Assembly (NCBI GenBank): GCA_030704615.1
Contig: CM060734.1
Location: forward strand, 63,754,042-63,818,041
Length of the DNA stretch: 64,000 nt
Source of the DNA: Takakia lepidozioides
Taxonomy: Eukaryota; Streptophyta; Takakiopsida; Takakiales; Takakiaceae
Direction: 5' to 3'
The stretch's first letter is position 1, and the number at the start of each line of letters is the position of its first letter. Both the position numbers and the translations under genes were made by a program. The notes below the pieces were generated by a model that made no database searches, had not been told where the DNA came from, and saw only the letters and a program-made list of their open reading frames with translations. Positions 1 through 10,538 of this stretch are shown here, in pieces.

Positions 1-496
1 AGTCTCACCGTTGGACGGAATATCATTGCTTTCAGTGCTTTGTCCTTGATAATCACTACCTTCTGTGATGGAATGACATCCTGGGTTTCTCGGGGATGAT
101 GAATCCACAGTTTCATGAGTGCGAACACATGACACGTCCCACACAACTGGAGTCCCAATCGCCTCCTTCAATGCGTCAGCATCCATGTGTCGATAAGGCA
201 GAGGACAGGAGCCGAATGCGTCATCACAAAAGATCAGGGTAACTGAAATGGTGGACGAACACAAGTGGTGTCCGTGGCAAGTTCCTTCCCCAGAAACATT
301 CTGGCAATCTCCTGAGGCAACAACTGAAGGAGATCTAGGAAGCGACAAAAACACCCTTTGGCCTACTTGGAACCCCATGAAGTTAGTAACCTCCATTGGG
401 CAGTGGAGGTCCAGTAAAATCCTATTACTGGACTGAAGATTAACTGAAGGAAAGAAAGACGTGCCACCGAAAGGAGAAACAAACATTTCCGTCTAG

Positions 497-1008
497 GTAT
501 ATGGAGCTGCATGATGAACAAGAACTTGCAACCTATCCTAAACTTTATGCTACGGGGTCTTCCTCAGCCGGCATTCGTTATGACTCAGGAAGATTGTATC
601 TCATGTCCTATTTCTGTCCACCCTCAATTTATATCAGGATACGACCCGCCGAGTCTGTTCTTGAAGCCATTGATGACGGTCTGGCAAAGATTTGGTGGTC
701 AGTTTATCCGGAGTAACACTCTACTTATTGACGATTCTGCTATTAAGTGTGTGTTGAACCTACCTGAATCCTGCCTGATTCTAAAATCGTTTGAATCCGT
801 TGACACGGACTCTTGCTATCTCCAGAAGGTTCTCCAGAAATATTTGCTTGAAATGAAGAAATCTCGCACCGTTTCCAGTTATCTAAGGGAAAAGAGGGTA
901 AGACTTAAGCCTTGTCAGAATGTTTCCACCGATCCCAAGTTTAAGCCTCTCCTGGATTATGTTGATGATTCTAATTACGGAAATCTCCGATATGATGCTT
1001 CAAAATAA
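497..1008 (+). CDS. 3' exon of FCP1/NIF-like phosphatase domain protein (partial)
   Basis: The reading frame matches the second half of the FCP1/NIF (HAD superfamily) fold. An IWS segment lies just after a putative AG acceptor at 495-496. About 60 residues on is NTLLIDDS, the conserved acidic motif near the end of these phosphatases, followed by a helical tail and a TAA stop at 1006-1008. The catalytic DxDx(T/V) motif of the family is not visible in 1-496, so the N-terminal exons either lie before the window or are lost. Family members dephosphorylate proteins such as the RNA polymerase II C-terminal domain. Whether this copy is active cannot be judged. The residue after LLIDDS differs from the usual proline, so a diverged plant paralogue or a pseudogene are both possible. 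Confidence 0.6.
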
Positions 1009-1126
1009 AGATTTTATTGATCAACCACATCTTTGATTCAATGTATATTTTTGATTGGTTTTTCTATAGGTTGTATTGTTTTTCTATAAAAACTGTTGTG
1101 TATTGTGATTTCCTTTTCAATCTGAA

Positions 1127-2348
1127 TTGACATGGAATTGTTTGCTATTTCCTTGTCTCATCCATGCGTTTCTCCACCCCATACCTTCCCGATCCTCTGA
1201 GATACAGGCCTTCTCCGAAACTCATCTCGGGGGCTTTTTCAAATCCGACAACCTCCACTGTGCAGTGGAGGTTAACCTGTGTCTGTACATTGACGTTGTA
1301 AGTTCGATTCTGCAGGTTCATGGCAATGTTGCTGATGCCAACTTCTTGTCGGGACCTCCATTGGAATCCTCCATACCAGAAATTCGTCCAAAGAGGGATA
1401 ACATTTACACTACTGTTGAGATTTCTGTCATCGACGGTGAAGCATCATCCAGGCACTTGGCTTCCCTTCAATTGCACGACCCTCTTCTTCAGTCCATTCC
1501 TGAAAATGATGTTCTGTTGCAGGATTGTTTAGGATTGAATGTCAAAGATGAAAGCCAACTTGACAAATGTGCAGGGGATTTCATGGACCTCACTCTACAA
1601 TCCTCACCCTCCATATTAAGTGTCAAGGGTCCGCAACACACTGTTGCCTCTCTTCCCTCCTTCTCTCCCCAGCACGAAGGTTGGACAGCCCAAATCAGAA
1701 GAAGTCAGGTAAAATTACTTATATCTGAATTCTAACTCGTTCTTTTGTTTTCCTTAGTACTGGGTCTGATGTTCTTGTTTTACTCCAGGCTAGAAAATCT
1801 ACGGATTGTGACATTCCTGTCAAACGACGTCTTCATTGGAAATCTATTCCGAGGTAATCCCTTCGTTACGTGTGAATTCCATTAGGATGTGGAGTGCTCA
1901 AGGGACAATTTTCATTCCGTTCCCCTTCTCCGCAACCCTTTCGACGAGGACAAGGACGACTTCAATTGCAACTTCTCGGCTTCCCGACCCTGCAGTGTTC
2001 GCGCAATGTTCTGCACCGAGGAAGCGGAATAGGGCCCCCAAACCATTTCCATCTCTTCTACAAATCGGTTCCACCGGAGAGAAGTCCTTTGTCAGAGACA
2101 AAGCAGACTCGAGGAAGAAAAGGAATACCTCGGACATCCGGGGTCTCGTCAAAACACGTCCATTGGGATGCCAAGCCCGCCAGCGAGACTTCCCAATAAG
2201 GCGAGATCGGTATTATTCGATCATTTCTCCACTTTCTTCTTTTTTCTGTTCGTTTGGTTATGCACTAATTAACTCCATCTTTTCTCACCATGCGGGGATG
2301 CAGCACGATACCTTCATCAATTTCCCTCCGTACAAGGTACTTTCCTGA
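1127..2348 (+). CDS. Possible additional exons, function unknown
   Basis: An open frame covers 1127-1735. Within it 1316-1709 looks exon-like: TCTGCAG precedes it and a GTAAAA donor follows at 1710. A 65-nt piece at 1790-1854 is also bounded by a pyrimidine-rich CCAG and a GTAATC donor, and encodes a basic stretch ending near RRLHWKSIPR. Several frames stay open from 1836 to 2348, and I could not choose among them. No family is recognised. These could be downstream exons of the phosphatase-like gene, although the TAA at 1006 would then require alternative splicing, or a separate gene fragment. Confidence is low because both frames and splice sites were guessed by eye. Confidence 0.25.
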
Positions 2349-2805
2349 ACCTCCACTTGGCAGTGGACGTTCCTCTTCTTAGCAATATTAACCCTCCTCT
2401 TGAAACATTCCAAGCCCACAACATTGTGCAGTATTTTGCCATTTTCTACACAATCGTGTTGATCTTCCATACACTCAATCATTCTGGGTCGTGGGTCTTT
2501 TTCATGGCAGAAACACTAATGTCAGTGTGTGATTAACCTGCTCAGGATAACTTTGTCTCTCATCCTTTACATGCAACAGCAGGGAAGAGGAAATGGATGT
2601 TGTTAATTTTGAGTGTCAACGGACTCCTCTGCTACCGGCCACCCCCAACCGGCGGTGAACTGTTTAAGGAGAAATTTCCTTTGCAGACAACTTAAATATG
2701 GGACGAGGTATTGTAAGTGGCAGAGTAGCGTTGCTGCTACGATCCACTGAGATTCGGCCTCCTGTCCCAACGATTTGTTATCAAACTATTTTTTGGGGAG
2801 CAGAC

Positions 2806-3480
2806 GGTCGAGGGTCTCGGAGACGCAAGGCCCCGAAAATCGCCCAAGTCCTTTTCTGGGGACCACACGGTCGAGGGTCCCGAATGGTCGAGGGTCTCGG
2901 AACCCTACCGCGGACAGCCTCCACCATTGTTGGGGGCTCCTCTCCGGGGGTTCAGGTAAGGGCGGGACAGTCGAGGGTCTGGGCCCTCGAGCGTCGGGCT
3001 GCTCGGGAGGGGGGGCGTGACGGTCGAGGGTCGCGGCCGGCCGGAGACCCTCGACCATCGTGGAGGATGCGCAGGGCTGAGCCGGTCGAGGGTCTTGTCC
3101 CGCGCTCCGGAGACCCCCGAGCACTGGGGCAGGGAGGGCCAGTGCGGTCAGAGGGTCTCGGCCTGCGCGAGATTGGGCTGCTCCAGGGGGTCGGGACGGT
3201 CGAGGGTGCTGTGCCGCGCTCCCGAGACCCTTGACCACCGTGGAGGTTGCGCGGGGCCTCTGCCGGTCGAGGGTGCTGTCCCGCGCTCCCGAGACCCTCG
3301 ACCACCGGGGCAGGGAGGGCCGGGACGGTCGAGGGTCGCGGCCGGCCCGAGACCCTCCACCAAGTCCGCAGGTTTCGCCCCTCAACGGCTCCCACGCCGT
3401 GACCCTCGACCGTCCGCCAGCCGCACTTCCGCCCTCACAAGGGCCACCCTCGACCGTCCCACCAGCCTGCTCCCCCCTCG
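2806..3480. repeat. GC-rich tandem array, 61-67 bp units with hairpin core
   Basis: The motif GGTCGAGGGT recurs at 2806, 2869, 2886, 2969, 3022, 3084, 3145, 3198, 3265 and 3327 (a few diverged), mostly 53-67 bp apart. Better-preserved units carry the reverse complement ACCCTCGACC about 20 nt after it, so each can fold as a hairpin with a 10-bp stem. After about 3400 the motif continues mainly in the reverse orientation. The long overlapping open frames on both strands here are a by-product of GC richness. The neighbouring inverted LTR contains a related CCTCGACTCCCGG segment near 3869, which may be the seed of the array. Confidence 0.8.
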
Positions 3481-3547
3481 ACTGTCCCACCAACCTCCTC
3501 GTGGTTGGCTTGGGACTGTTTGGGGTCCATGCGGTCAAAGTCCCCAC

Positions 3548-4206
3548 TATCGCGCACCTCACTTGGTGAACTCCCCTTCAAGTCATAGTTGCTCCTTTTG
3601 ATGCGCACGCCTAACTCCCCAACGGGCCGCTGGGCCAACTCGGAGCTTCCGCTGCTCACCGGGACATAATGGTCCCCAGGCCCCCCCACCCATCTTGCTC
3701 CCCCACGGAACCCACTCTCGCTTTCCGGCTCGCTTGCTCGTTCACTAGCTTTTGGTCGGTTGACGGGCTTGCACCCTTCGCGGGGTCGCTACCCCTTATA
3801 TATACTTCTGCAGGTGTCGCGGGGGTCTCACAAACAGCCCATGTCTCTTCTGGCGAACCACCACCGTGACCCTCGACTCCCGGTGAGTCTTGGCCCACCC
3901 ACCACGGCCCCAATGGACCGTGGTGAGCCCCAAGACTCCCACAACTCCCACCACAGGCTTTAGCCCCACGGTGAGTCCTATGCCACCCCCACTACGACTC
4001 CCTATGCTACGACCACCCCCGCTCGGAGCCCCCACCGCAAACCCCGCTTGTGAGGCTCCCCCTAGTGAGCGCCTCCGCCCCTTGAGCGCCTTCCGTCCTC
4101 GAGGGTGCTTCAGCCCCCATTCCTACTGCTGCCGCTGCCCCCACCACAGGGGCGCCCCCTCTTGTGTCCCGACCCCCCCCCGCCCTTGAGGCAAAGGGCC
4201 GCGACA
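3548..4206 (-). mobile_element. Inverted, diverged LTR of gypsy family 1
   Basis: This is the reverse complement of the LTR seen intact at 54398-55127. It starts with the complement of the LTR 3' end (TCGCGCACCTCACTT) and finishes at GCGACA at 4201-4206, the complement of TGTCGC. It is shorter and clearly more diverged than the other copies, hence older. It faces away from the direct LTR that follows at 4515. Confidence 0.8.
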
Positions 4207-4280
4207 CCCACTCGCCGGTTCTAGCGAGCTACGCAGTGCGCGACGCAAACCTACATAGATGCCCGTTCTTTTGGCGAAGG

Positions 4281-5241
4281 CCAAGAAGAGTGCACTGGGA
4301 GGAGCTTGAGAGGCTCCACCCCTGGCCGGGACTCGGAGGAAGTCGGTCGAACTAGCTAGTGGAGAGTAGAGTCGAGTGTGGGGTTTGGTTCTTTGCCATG
4401 GGACGCCAAGGTACGGAAACAAACTCCTTGATGTGGGACGCCACAACTTGGATGTTCGTTTCTACAAAATGGACAAGTCGATGAGGACATCGACTCCCTG
4501 TTGGTAGGGGTGTGTGTCGCGGCCCTTTGCTTTGAGGGCAGGGGGTCGGGACACATGACGGGCTGCCCCTGTGGTGGGGGCAGCGGCAGCGATAGGTATG
4601 GGGGGCTGAAGCACCCTTGAGTGCCCAAGGCACTCAAGGAGGCGGAGGCGCTCACTAGGTGGAGCCCCGCACACCGGGTTGCGGTGGGGGTGGCTCCACA
4701 AGGGGTGGTGGTAGCTTAGCGGGACTTAGTGGGGGTGGCATAGGACTCACCATGGGGGCGGAGACCTCGTGGTGGGAGTCATGGGGAGTCTTGGGACTCA
4801 TCACGGTCCATAGGGGCCGTGGTGAGTGGGCCAAGACTCACCGCGACTCATCATCGGGAGTCGAGGGTTTTCGTGGGGGTTCGCCATAAAATGGCATGGC
4901 TGGTTGTGAAACCCCCGCGGACAGCTACAAAAGTATATATAGGGAGTAGTAACCCCGAGAACGGTGCAAGCCCGTTGGTGACCAAAAACTAGTGAGTAAG
5001 CGAGCGAGCCAGAAAGCGACCAAAGAGTGGGGAGCTGTTCCGGACTGCCAAATACCAAAGGGAATTCCCGCTGGTTCCAAATCGGTGGAGGGTTCTTTGG
5101 GAGAACAAAGGGGGACCGTTATGCCCCGGTGAGCAGCCGAAGCTCCAAGTTGGCCCGGCGGCCAGGTTGGAAGTCAGGCGCGCGCATCAAAGCGAGTAAC
5201 TATGACTTGAGGGGGAGCTTACCGAAGTGAGGTACGCGATA
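4281..5241 (+). mobile_element. Gypsy family 1: 3' internal remnant plus 3' LTR
   Basis: Positions 4281-4514 match the non-coding stretch just upstream of the 3' LTR in the complete copy (compare 60416-60650). The LTR runs from TGTCGCGG at 4515 to a decayed end (CGCGATA) at 5235-5241 and contains a TATATATAGG box near 4936. Its right edge sits directly in the RNase H sequence of gypsy family 2, so it inserted into, or recombined with, that older element. No coding region remains. Confidence 0.85.
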
Positions 5242-6560
5242 TTCAAGGTTTTTGTGATCGGTGTAGACAGTGATATGATGTTTAACCCCTTCTCATAGAT
5301 GACGCCACTCCTCAAAAGCATCAATAATCGCTAGAAGTTTTTTGTCATGGATTTCATAATTGATTTCTGCAGCAATAATTTTCGAGAGCGAAAACCAACA
5401 GGGTGAAGTTGGCCATCCGTACCGTATTGAGATAACACAACGCCAAGTGCAAAGCCCGATGCATCTGCTTCCAAGAAGAATGGTTTGAATGGGTCGGCAT
5501 GTACCAGAATTGGGACCATTGTAAATGTTTGTTTCAGTCTTTCAAATGCATGGTCAGCCTTCTCGTCCCATATAAACTCGTCTTTCCCTGTAAGTCGTAT
5601 CAATGGTGCAGCAATTTTGGAGTAGTCATTGATGAAGATCCTGTAAAAATTTGCAAACCCTAGAAAACATTGTATATCTCGAATCGAAGTTGGTTTAATC
5701 CACTCGATGATGGTTTGTATTTTCTTCTGATCCATAAAGACGCATTTATCGAAAATAATGTAGCCCAGGAATTCGACCTCAGATTGATGGAAAAGACATT
5801 TTTCCAACTTGACATATAGTCATCTTTCTCTTAATTTATCAAGGACAAAGCGTACATGACGGCCATGTTCTTCTTCATTCTGCGAAAATATCAAAATATT
5901 GTCCAAAGAGATGATTACAAAGTCATCTAAAAATTCTCGAAAGATGTCATTCATCATATCTTGGAAAATTACTGGAGCATTTGTAAGACCAAAAGACATA
6001 ACACTGTATTCAAAATGTCCATACCTTGTTCGAAAAGCTATTTTCCATTCGTCTCCTTCTTTTATCCGTATAAGGTTATAAGCCCATCTCAAGTCAATTT
6101 TGGTAAGTTACATCTTCGCTCGTCCAAGCTGATCGAGAAGCCCAAAAATCAGTGGCAACGGATAACGATTATTAATTGTGACTTTGTTGAGATCGCGATA
6201 GTCTACACACATGCATAATGATCCGTCATTCTTTTTCACAAATAAGATAGGCGCATGTGATTTTGTATGTCGGATGAAATTCTTCAACAAATTTTCATCA
6301 ATGTATTCGCGTAATGCAGCCAACTCCGTCTGGGATAAGTTATGGATTGGGCCGAATAGTGGTTGGGCTCCTTCTTGTAACTCAATTGCACAATCATAAT
6401 GTCGATGTTCTGACAATATGTCTGTATTTTTCTTCTCGAAGACATCATTGAAATCTTGATATTGAGTGGGTAATGTTGAAGTACATTTGTCTATTGTGGT
6501 CTTGATCGAAGTCGCATAAAGTGCAAATGTCGCATCTTTTTTGGTACCTCTCATAATGGT
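5242..6560 (-). pseudogene. Gypsy family 2 pol: reverse transcriptase and RNase H (broken)
   Basis: Read on the minus strand, the frame gives RT motifs in order: [19 protein letters not shown], then FGLTNAP, then a decayed catalytic box SLDNILIFS where YIDD is normal. FLGFANFYR and RNase H motifs such as EADASGFALG and VYTDHKNLEY follow. The protein is split into at least three frames (6554-6108, 6092-5820, 5807-5331) and has an internal stop in the RNase H region. The loss of YxDD and the frameshifts make it inactive. It ends abruptly at 5242, where gypsy-1 LTR sequence begins. It is a Ty3/gypsy lineage distinct from family 1. Confidence 0.85.
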
Positions 6561-8057
6561 TTTAGCTCCAAGGAACAGAGGTTGAATACCTTTGATATTT
6601 CTACATTTCTGTCTTGCAGAAATTTTTCGCGATCGTCAGTTGATGTCAGGATTGTGAAATACGAACCAGGGAAGTCCAATGATCACAGGATTCGTTGGAA
6701 ACTGGATAATGTTGAAAATAATATGTGATGCTTGATCTTTAAGCTTCACTTCAAGTGGTTGAGTTTCATGGTCAACATTTCTGATGCTAATGGTCGTCCA
6801 TCGAAGACTTCAATGGGGGCCGATAATTTCTTCTTTACGAGCGTTAAATTGCGTTGTTTCGCAAAGTTTTTGTCATTAAAACATGCTGAAGCCCCCTGAG
6901 TCCAAAAGTGCTTCTATAGAGATATTTTGATTTTGCACTCTGATTTTAATCGGAACTGTGAAGCAAGTTGCGGGGTCTGGACGTAAAAAAAGATTTTTTT
7001 TTTAAAGAATTTGTGGTGTCCAGCCGCATGGTCCCTACTGTGATTGGACATCTTTGTTTTCCGACCTCCTCGTATCGAACATTTGAGTTGCGTCCCAAGC
7101 CTTGAATTTTTGTCTTGTTGGGGCAGTTTAATGTTATATGATCTTCTTCTCCGCAATAGAGACATAATCACTCCGAGCGTCGTCTTTGCTTTTCTTGTGG
7201 CGTCAATGGCTTGAATCGAACAACATCAATCTGCATAGGATCACTACCAGATGTCTGATGTATCGTTGTATTTGGTGTCATAATAGTAGAGGCATGGTGC
7301 ATCATTTACCATCTAGATCGCTTCTCTTGAAGTCTTTCGAACAAACAATTATCGCATGCAACGATTTGGGTGATGAATTCGCTCAGGGTACTAACGTTTG
7401 ACATTGTCAGCAACAAATCTTTTACAACTTCCTTTAGTTCACATCAAAACTGACTAATGAGCTATTCTCATTCCAGTCGAGGTCGCATGCAAGTTGTCGA
7501 AATTCAGCAGCATAAACGGAAGTAGGACGCGCTTATTATCGAGGATTTCGCATATTTGTCTTTGCAACTCTCTCCCTATCATTTTCTCCAAATGTTACAG
7601 TGAACTGGACATAAATGCTTCAAAATTGTATAGTACATGCAAATTTTTCTAAGAGAGGTGCAAACCAAGATAGGGCAGTGCATGATATAAAGGTGCCCAT
7701 AAATCCCACCTGAATACCTTCATCGGGATAGCATTGTGGATATAGTCGTAGGAACAATCATACTTATTGAACAAAACCGCGAAATCTTGATCTTGTCCCA
7801 TCAAATTTCTCGGGCATGCTGATCTTTGGTTCTCTCGTAATCTGTTGAAGATGAACCGTTGCAGTAAGGACTCGTATGGTTGAAGATCCATGTTTCGACT
7901 CCTTTAACTCTGAAATTTGTTGTTGCAAATTGTGGAGAACATTACCAATTTCTTGAGACTGATCAGCATGTAATTGGACGGTAGAGGTACAAAGTTCTTG
8001 CATCTGGAGCTGAAGACTCTGCAAGGGGCCGACCATTTTCGTAAATGTGCCTTCCAT
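6561..8057 (-). pseudogene. Gypsy family 2 gag, zinc knuckle and protease (broken)
   Basis: The minus-strand frame starts at about 8057 with a coiled-coil-like N-terminus (Q/L-rich heptads), followed by a capsid-like segment including EPKISMPEKFDG that continues in shifted frames to about 7640. A CX2CX4HX4C zinc knuckle (CLYCGEEDHITLNC) is encoded around 7125-7170, and an aspartic protease signature (LLDSG) near 6890-6915. Stops and frameshifts interrupt the polyprotein throughout. Together with the RT/RNase H to its left, this shows a gag-pol gene running from 8057 down to 5242. Confidence 0.7.
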
Positions 8058-8082
8058 TTTAACTAATTAAAGAACAAATTTT

Positions 8083-8094
8083 AGTCTCGCCAAA
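8083..8094 (-). promoter_or_regulatory. Putative self-primer binding site of gypsy family 2
   Basis: One base inside the LTR edge (8096), the minus strand reads TTTGGCGAGACT. This is the exact complement of AGTCTCGCCAAA, which on the minus strand lies at 8382-8371 in the same LTR, about 31 nt past the first T of a TATATATA box (8413-8406), where a transcript should begin. It does not resemble the initiator tRNA-Met site used by gypsy family 1. This arrangement is what the Tf1/sushi self-priming mechanism needs. Confidence 0.6.
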
Positions 8095-8095
8095 C

Positions 8096-8490
8096 TGTCA
8101 AGGACGAGAGCATGACTGAACGCAAACAAGATATCAGACTTAGATGTACAAGACTATACAAGAAGTCAAGGTCGGCGTGGCTGAATGCATGATGAGTAAA
8201 GAAGAATCAAGATGAACTTTATAACAATGGACAAGAGTACAAGATACTGGAACTCGACTTGAATACTAGAATGTTGGAAACTGGACTGGAGTACCAGATA
8301 CTAGAACCTGGACTAGAGTACTGGAAGCTAGACATGAGTACTGGGACATGAAACATGAATAGCTTGAACTTTTGGCGAGACTGAAGAGTGTTCAGTCTCG
8401 CCTCCTATATATACTGGCTACTAGGAAGTTTCCTAAGAAGCTTCCCCAGCCAAGGGAAGTATCTTGAGAAGCTTCATTGATCAAGGGAAG
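8096..8490 (-). mobile_element. 5' LTR of gypsy family 2 (truncated in U3)
   Basis: It matches the LTR at 23204-23832 from its TGTCAAGGAC edge through an ACTGGA-rich region, the GGCGAGACTGAA hairpin (8373-8402, 12-bp perfect arms) and the TATA box at 8406-8413. Similarity stops near 8490, so most of U3 is gone. As the element lies on the minus strand, this is its 5' LTR. Confidence 0.75.
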
Positions 8491-8966
8491 TCTCTTAATT
8501 TCTGCAAAATCAAATAAATATGACATAAATGAAAGACCAGAAAATGAATGACAAAAAAAAAATGACCTAAAATTAAAGACCTAAAACATTTGTTCCACTA
8601 ATTTCAAATTGTGTTTTCTTGTATGGTACTCATGTTTTTTTTCCTTAATTTCTGTAAAAACGAACAAATTTTAGGGCATGCAAAGGTTTGATTCCATAAT
8701 CTTTACCACCCACAATCAATGCTCTATACTGGTCATCAAATCAGTGCCAATCATTCAATAACAAACCGTTCTAAAATCTATATATTATAAGTTTTGTTCC
8801 ACTAATTCTAACAACGACCGAAGGTCTGAAGCTAGTTTAGTGTAGTGTAGAGTAGATATAGGGTGTCATAATGCCTCATCATCGTCGCCACGTTTCGTCG
8901 TCGTCAATTTTTGTCGGGCCTGCCCGGACTGCCCGAAAATGTCTTTGCAGTGCGAGGAAGGGATGA
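8491..8966. other. No gene; contains a dispersed repeat
   Basis: AT-rich sequence without a credible gene. Positions 8640-8815 resemble 15945-16090: both have a GGGCATGCAAAGGTT core and later TCTATATATNATAA followed by TTTTGTTCCAC. The repeat class is unknown. Confidence 0.5.
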
Positions 8967-10330
8967 CGATACGATACCGGCCATCCTTCAGCGCGGAGGG
9001 ATTTCAAGCAATGTGGTGAGGGCACCTTCTTCTTCGACCTATTTCAGCCTGTTTTGCCTTCTCATCAGACTTAGGCTATGTTTCAATCTCTGTCTACTCA
9101 GCTGCGTCGTGGTGGTTCTCATACCGGCCATCCTTGAGCGCGGAGGGGTTTCAAGCAATGTAGTGAGGGCACCTTCTTCTTCGACCAATTTCAGCCTGTT
9201 TTGCCTTCTCATCAGACTCAAGCCGTGTTTCACCTGCTCAGCTGCACCGTGGTGGTTCTCACAGACCAATCCGACATTACCTGACTACAGACACAAGCAA
9301 CACATATAAGAGGTCCTTGTGGGTTGATGGTCGGTCAAATCCTCCATGGGTCATGACACAAGGTCAAGGACAATGTGGTGAGGGCACCTTCTTCTTCGAC
9401 CTATTTCAGCCTGTTTTTCCCTCTCATCAGACTCGGCCCTGAGATGCATATTGAATTCTGTAAGTTAGCTCATTGCAGGGTGGATTCGTGGTCGTTTGGA
9501 ATGACTTTGACAAGTTACTGCCGATGTGGCAGCAGGAAAGTATCAAAAAACAGATAACAGAGATGAGGAGAAGCTGGGACAATGGAGACATAAAGGTGAA
9601 TGTCCGTTGGACTACAGATAGAAGCAGATGCAATTCAGAATCGGAACTCTGTACGTAATAAGTGGGGTTGGGGTGTTTGCTGACAACTGCAATCGCAAGG
9701 TGTGGCTTTTCTTAATGTACGATGTGAAGAAGTTTGTGCATCCTGCAAATGTGGGCTCTTGGCTCCTGTTAGTACCATGATTTGGTATTCTTATGATGTT
9801 TACAAGGTTCTCGGGAGAATCAGCTTGGTCTTAGCAGCCCGTATTTCAATCTCTGCCTGCTCAGCTGCACCGTGGTGGTTTTCACAGACCAATCCGACAT
9901 TACCTGACTACAAACACAAGCAGCACACTCAAGAGGTCTTTTTGGGTTGATGGTCGGTCAAATTCTCTATGGGTTATGACACAAGGTCAAGGACAATGTG
10001 GTGAGGCACCTTCTTCTTTGACCTATTTCAGCCTGTTTTTCCCTCTCATCAGACTCGGCGCTGAGATGCATATTGAATTCTGTAAGTTAGCTTTTTGGGT
10101 GGATATTTGTGACTTTGACAAGTTACTGCCGATGTGGCAGCAGGAAAGTATCCAAAAATAGATAACAGAGATGAGGAGAAGCTTTGGAATGAACACTTTC
10201 TGACCCCAGTCAATAGTGGGACAATGGAGACAAAAAGGTGAATGCCTTTTCGACTACAGAGAGAAGCAGATGCAATTCAGAATTGGAACTATTATAATTA
10301 GTAGGGTTGGTGTGTTTGCTGGAAGAACTT
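8967..10330. repeat. Local tandem duplications (about 146 bp and about 622 bp)
   Basis: A unit starting ATACCGGCCATCCTT at about 8975 repeats at about 9121, roughly 146 bp apart. A longer block (about 9239-9660) repeats at about 9861-10320 with a 622-bp offset, including the shared phrase GTGGTGAGGGCACC and a later ATAACAGAGATGAGGAGAAGC. The copies are diverged and carry small indels. The short open frames inside them show no recognisable domains. Confidence 0.65.
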
Positions 10331-10538
10331 CACGTCGTCAGTGTCAGCTGCTAGCAGCAAGGCTAAGGATGTATTCATGATCTGTCCACAGGCAGGGATA
10401 GCTGAAGGACCATGGATAGAGGTCCAGATTCATCCAAGAGGGCTGGATTTCAAGCTCCAGATTACCTATGATTCTCGGTGGATCAATAGCTACAAGAAAC
10501 CTGCATGAGTAGATGGTCAACTAAATGCAACCACTGCA

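Larger units (their letters stand above)
389..2371. repeat. Three dispersed copies of a 24-bp dyad
   Basis: Copies lie at 389-411, 1250-1273 and 2348-2371. The middle copy is a perfect palindrome: arm AACCTCCACTG, centre TG, then the exact reverse complement CAGTGGAGGTT. The other two keep the arms with one or two substitutions each. Spacings are 861 and 1098 bp, and the sequences between copies are unrelated, so this is not a tandem repeat. It could be a protein-binding dyad, a miniature element or a hairpin in RNA. Its function is unknown. Confidence 0.7.

Noticed and set aside
2698-3601. Several long overlapping open frames on both strands
   Set aside because: They are low-complexity Arg/Pro/Gly translations of the GC-rich tandem array. 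Open frames in all phases reflect base composition, not genes.
4356-4889. Open frames of 75-115 residues that recur in every gypsy-1 LTR
   Set aside because: Their conservation follows from LTR sequence identity. They cross or sit in LTR DNA, differ by indels between copies and show no domain.
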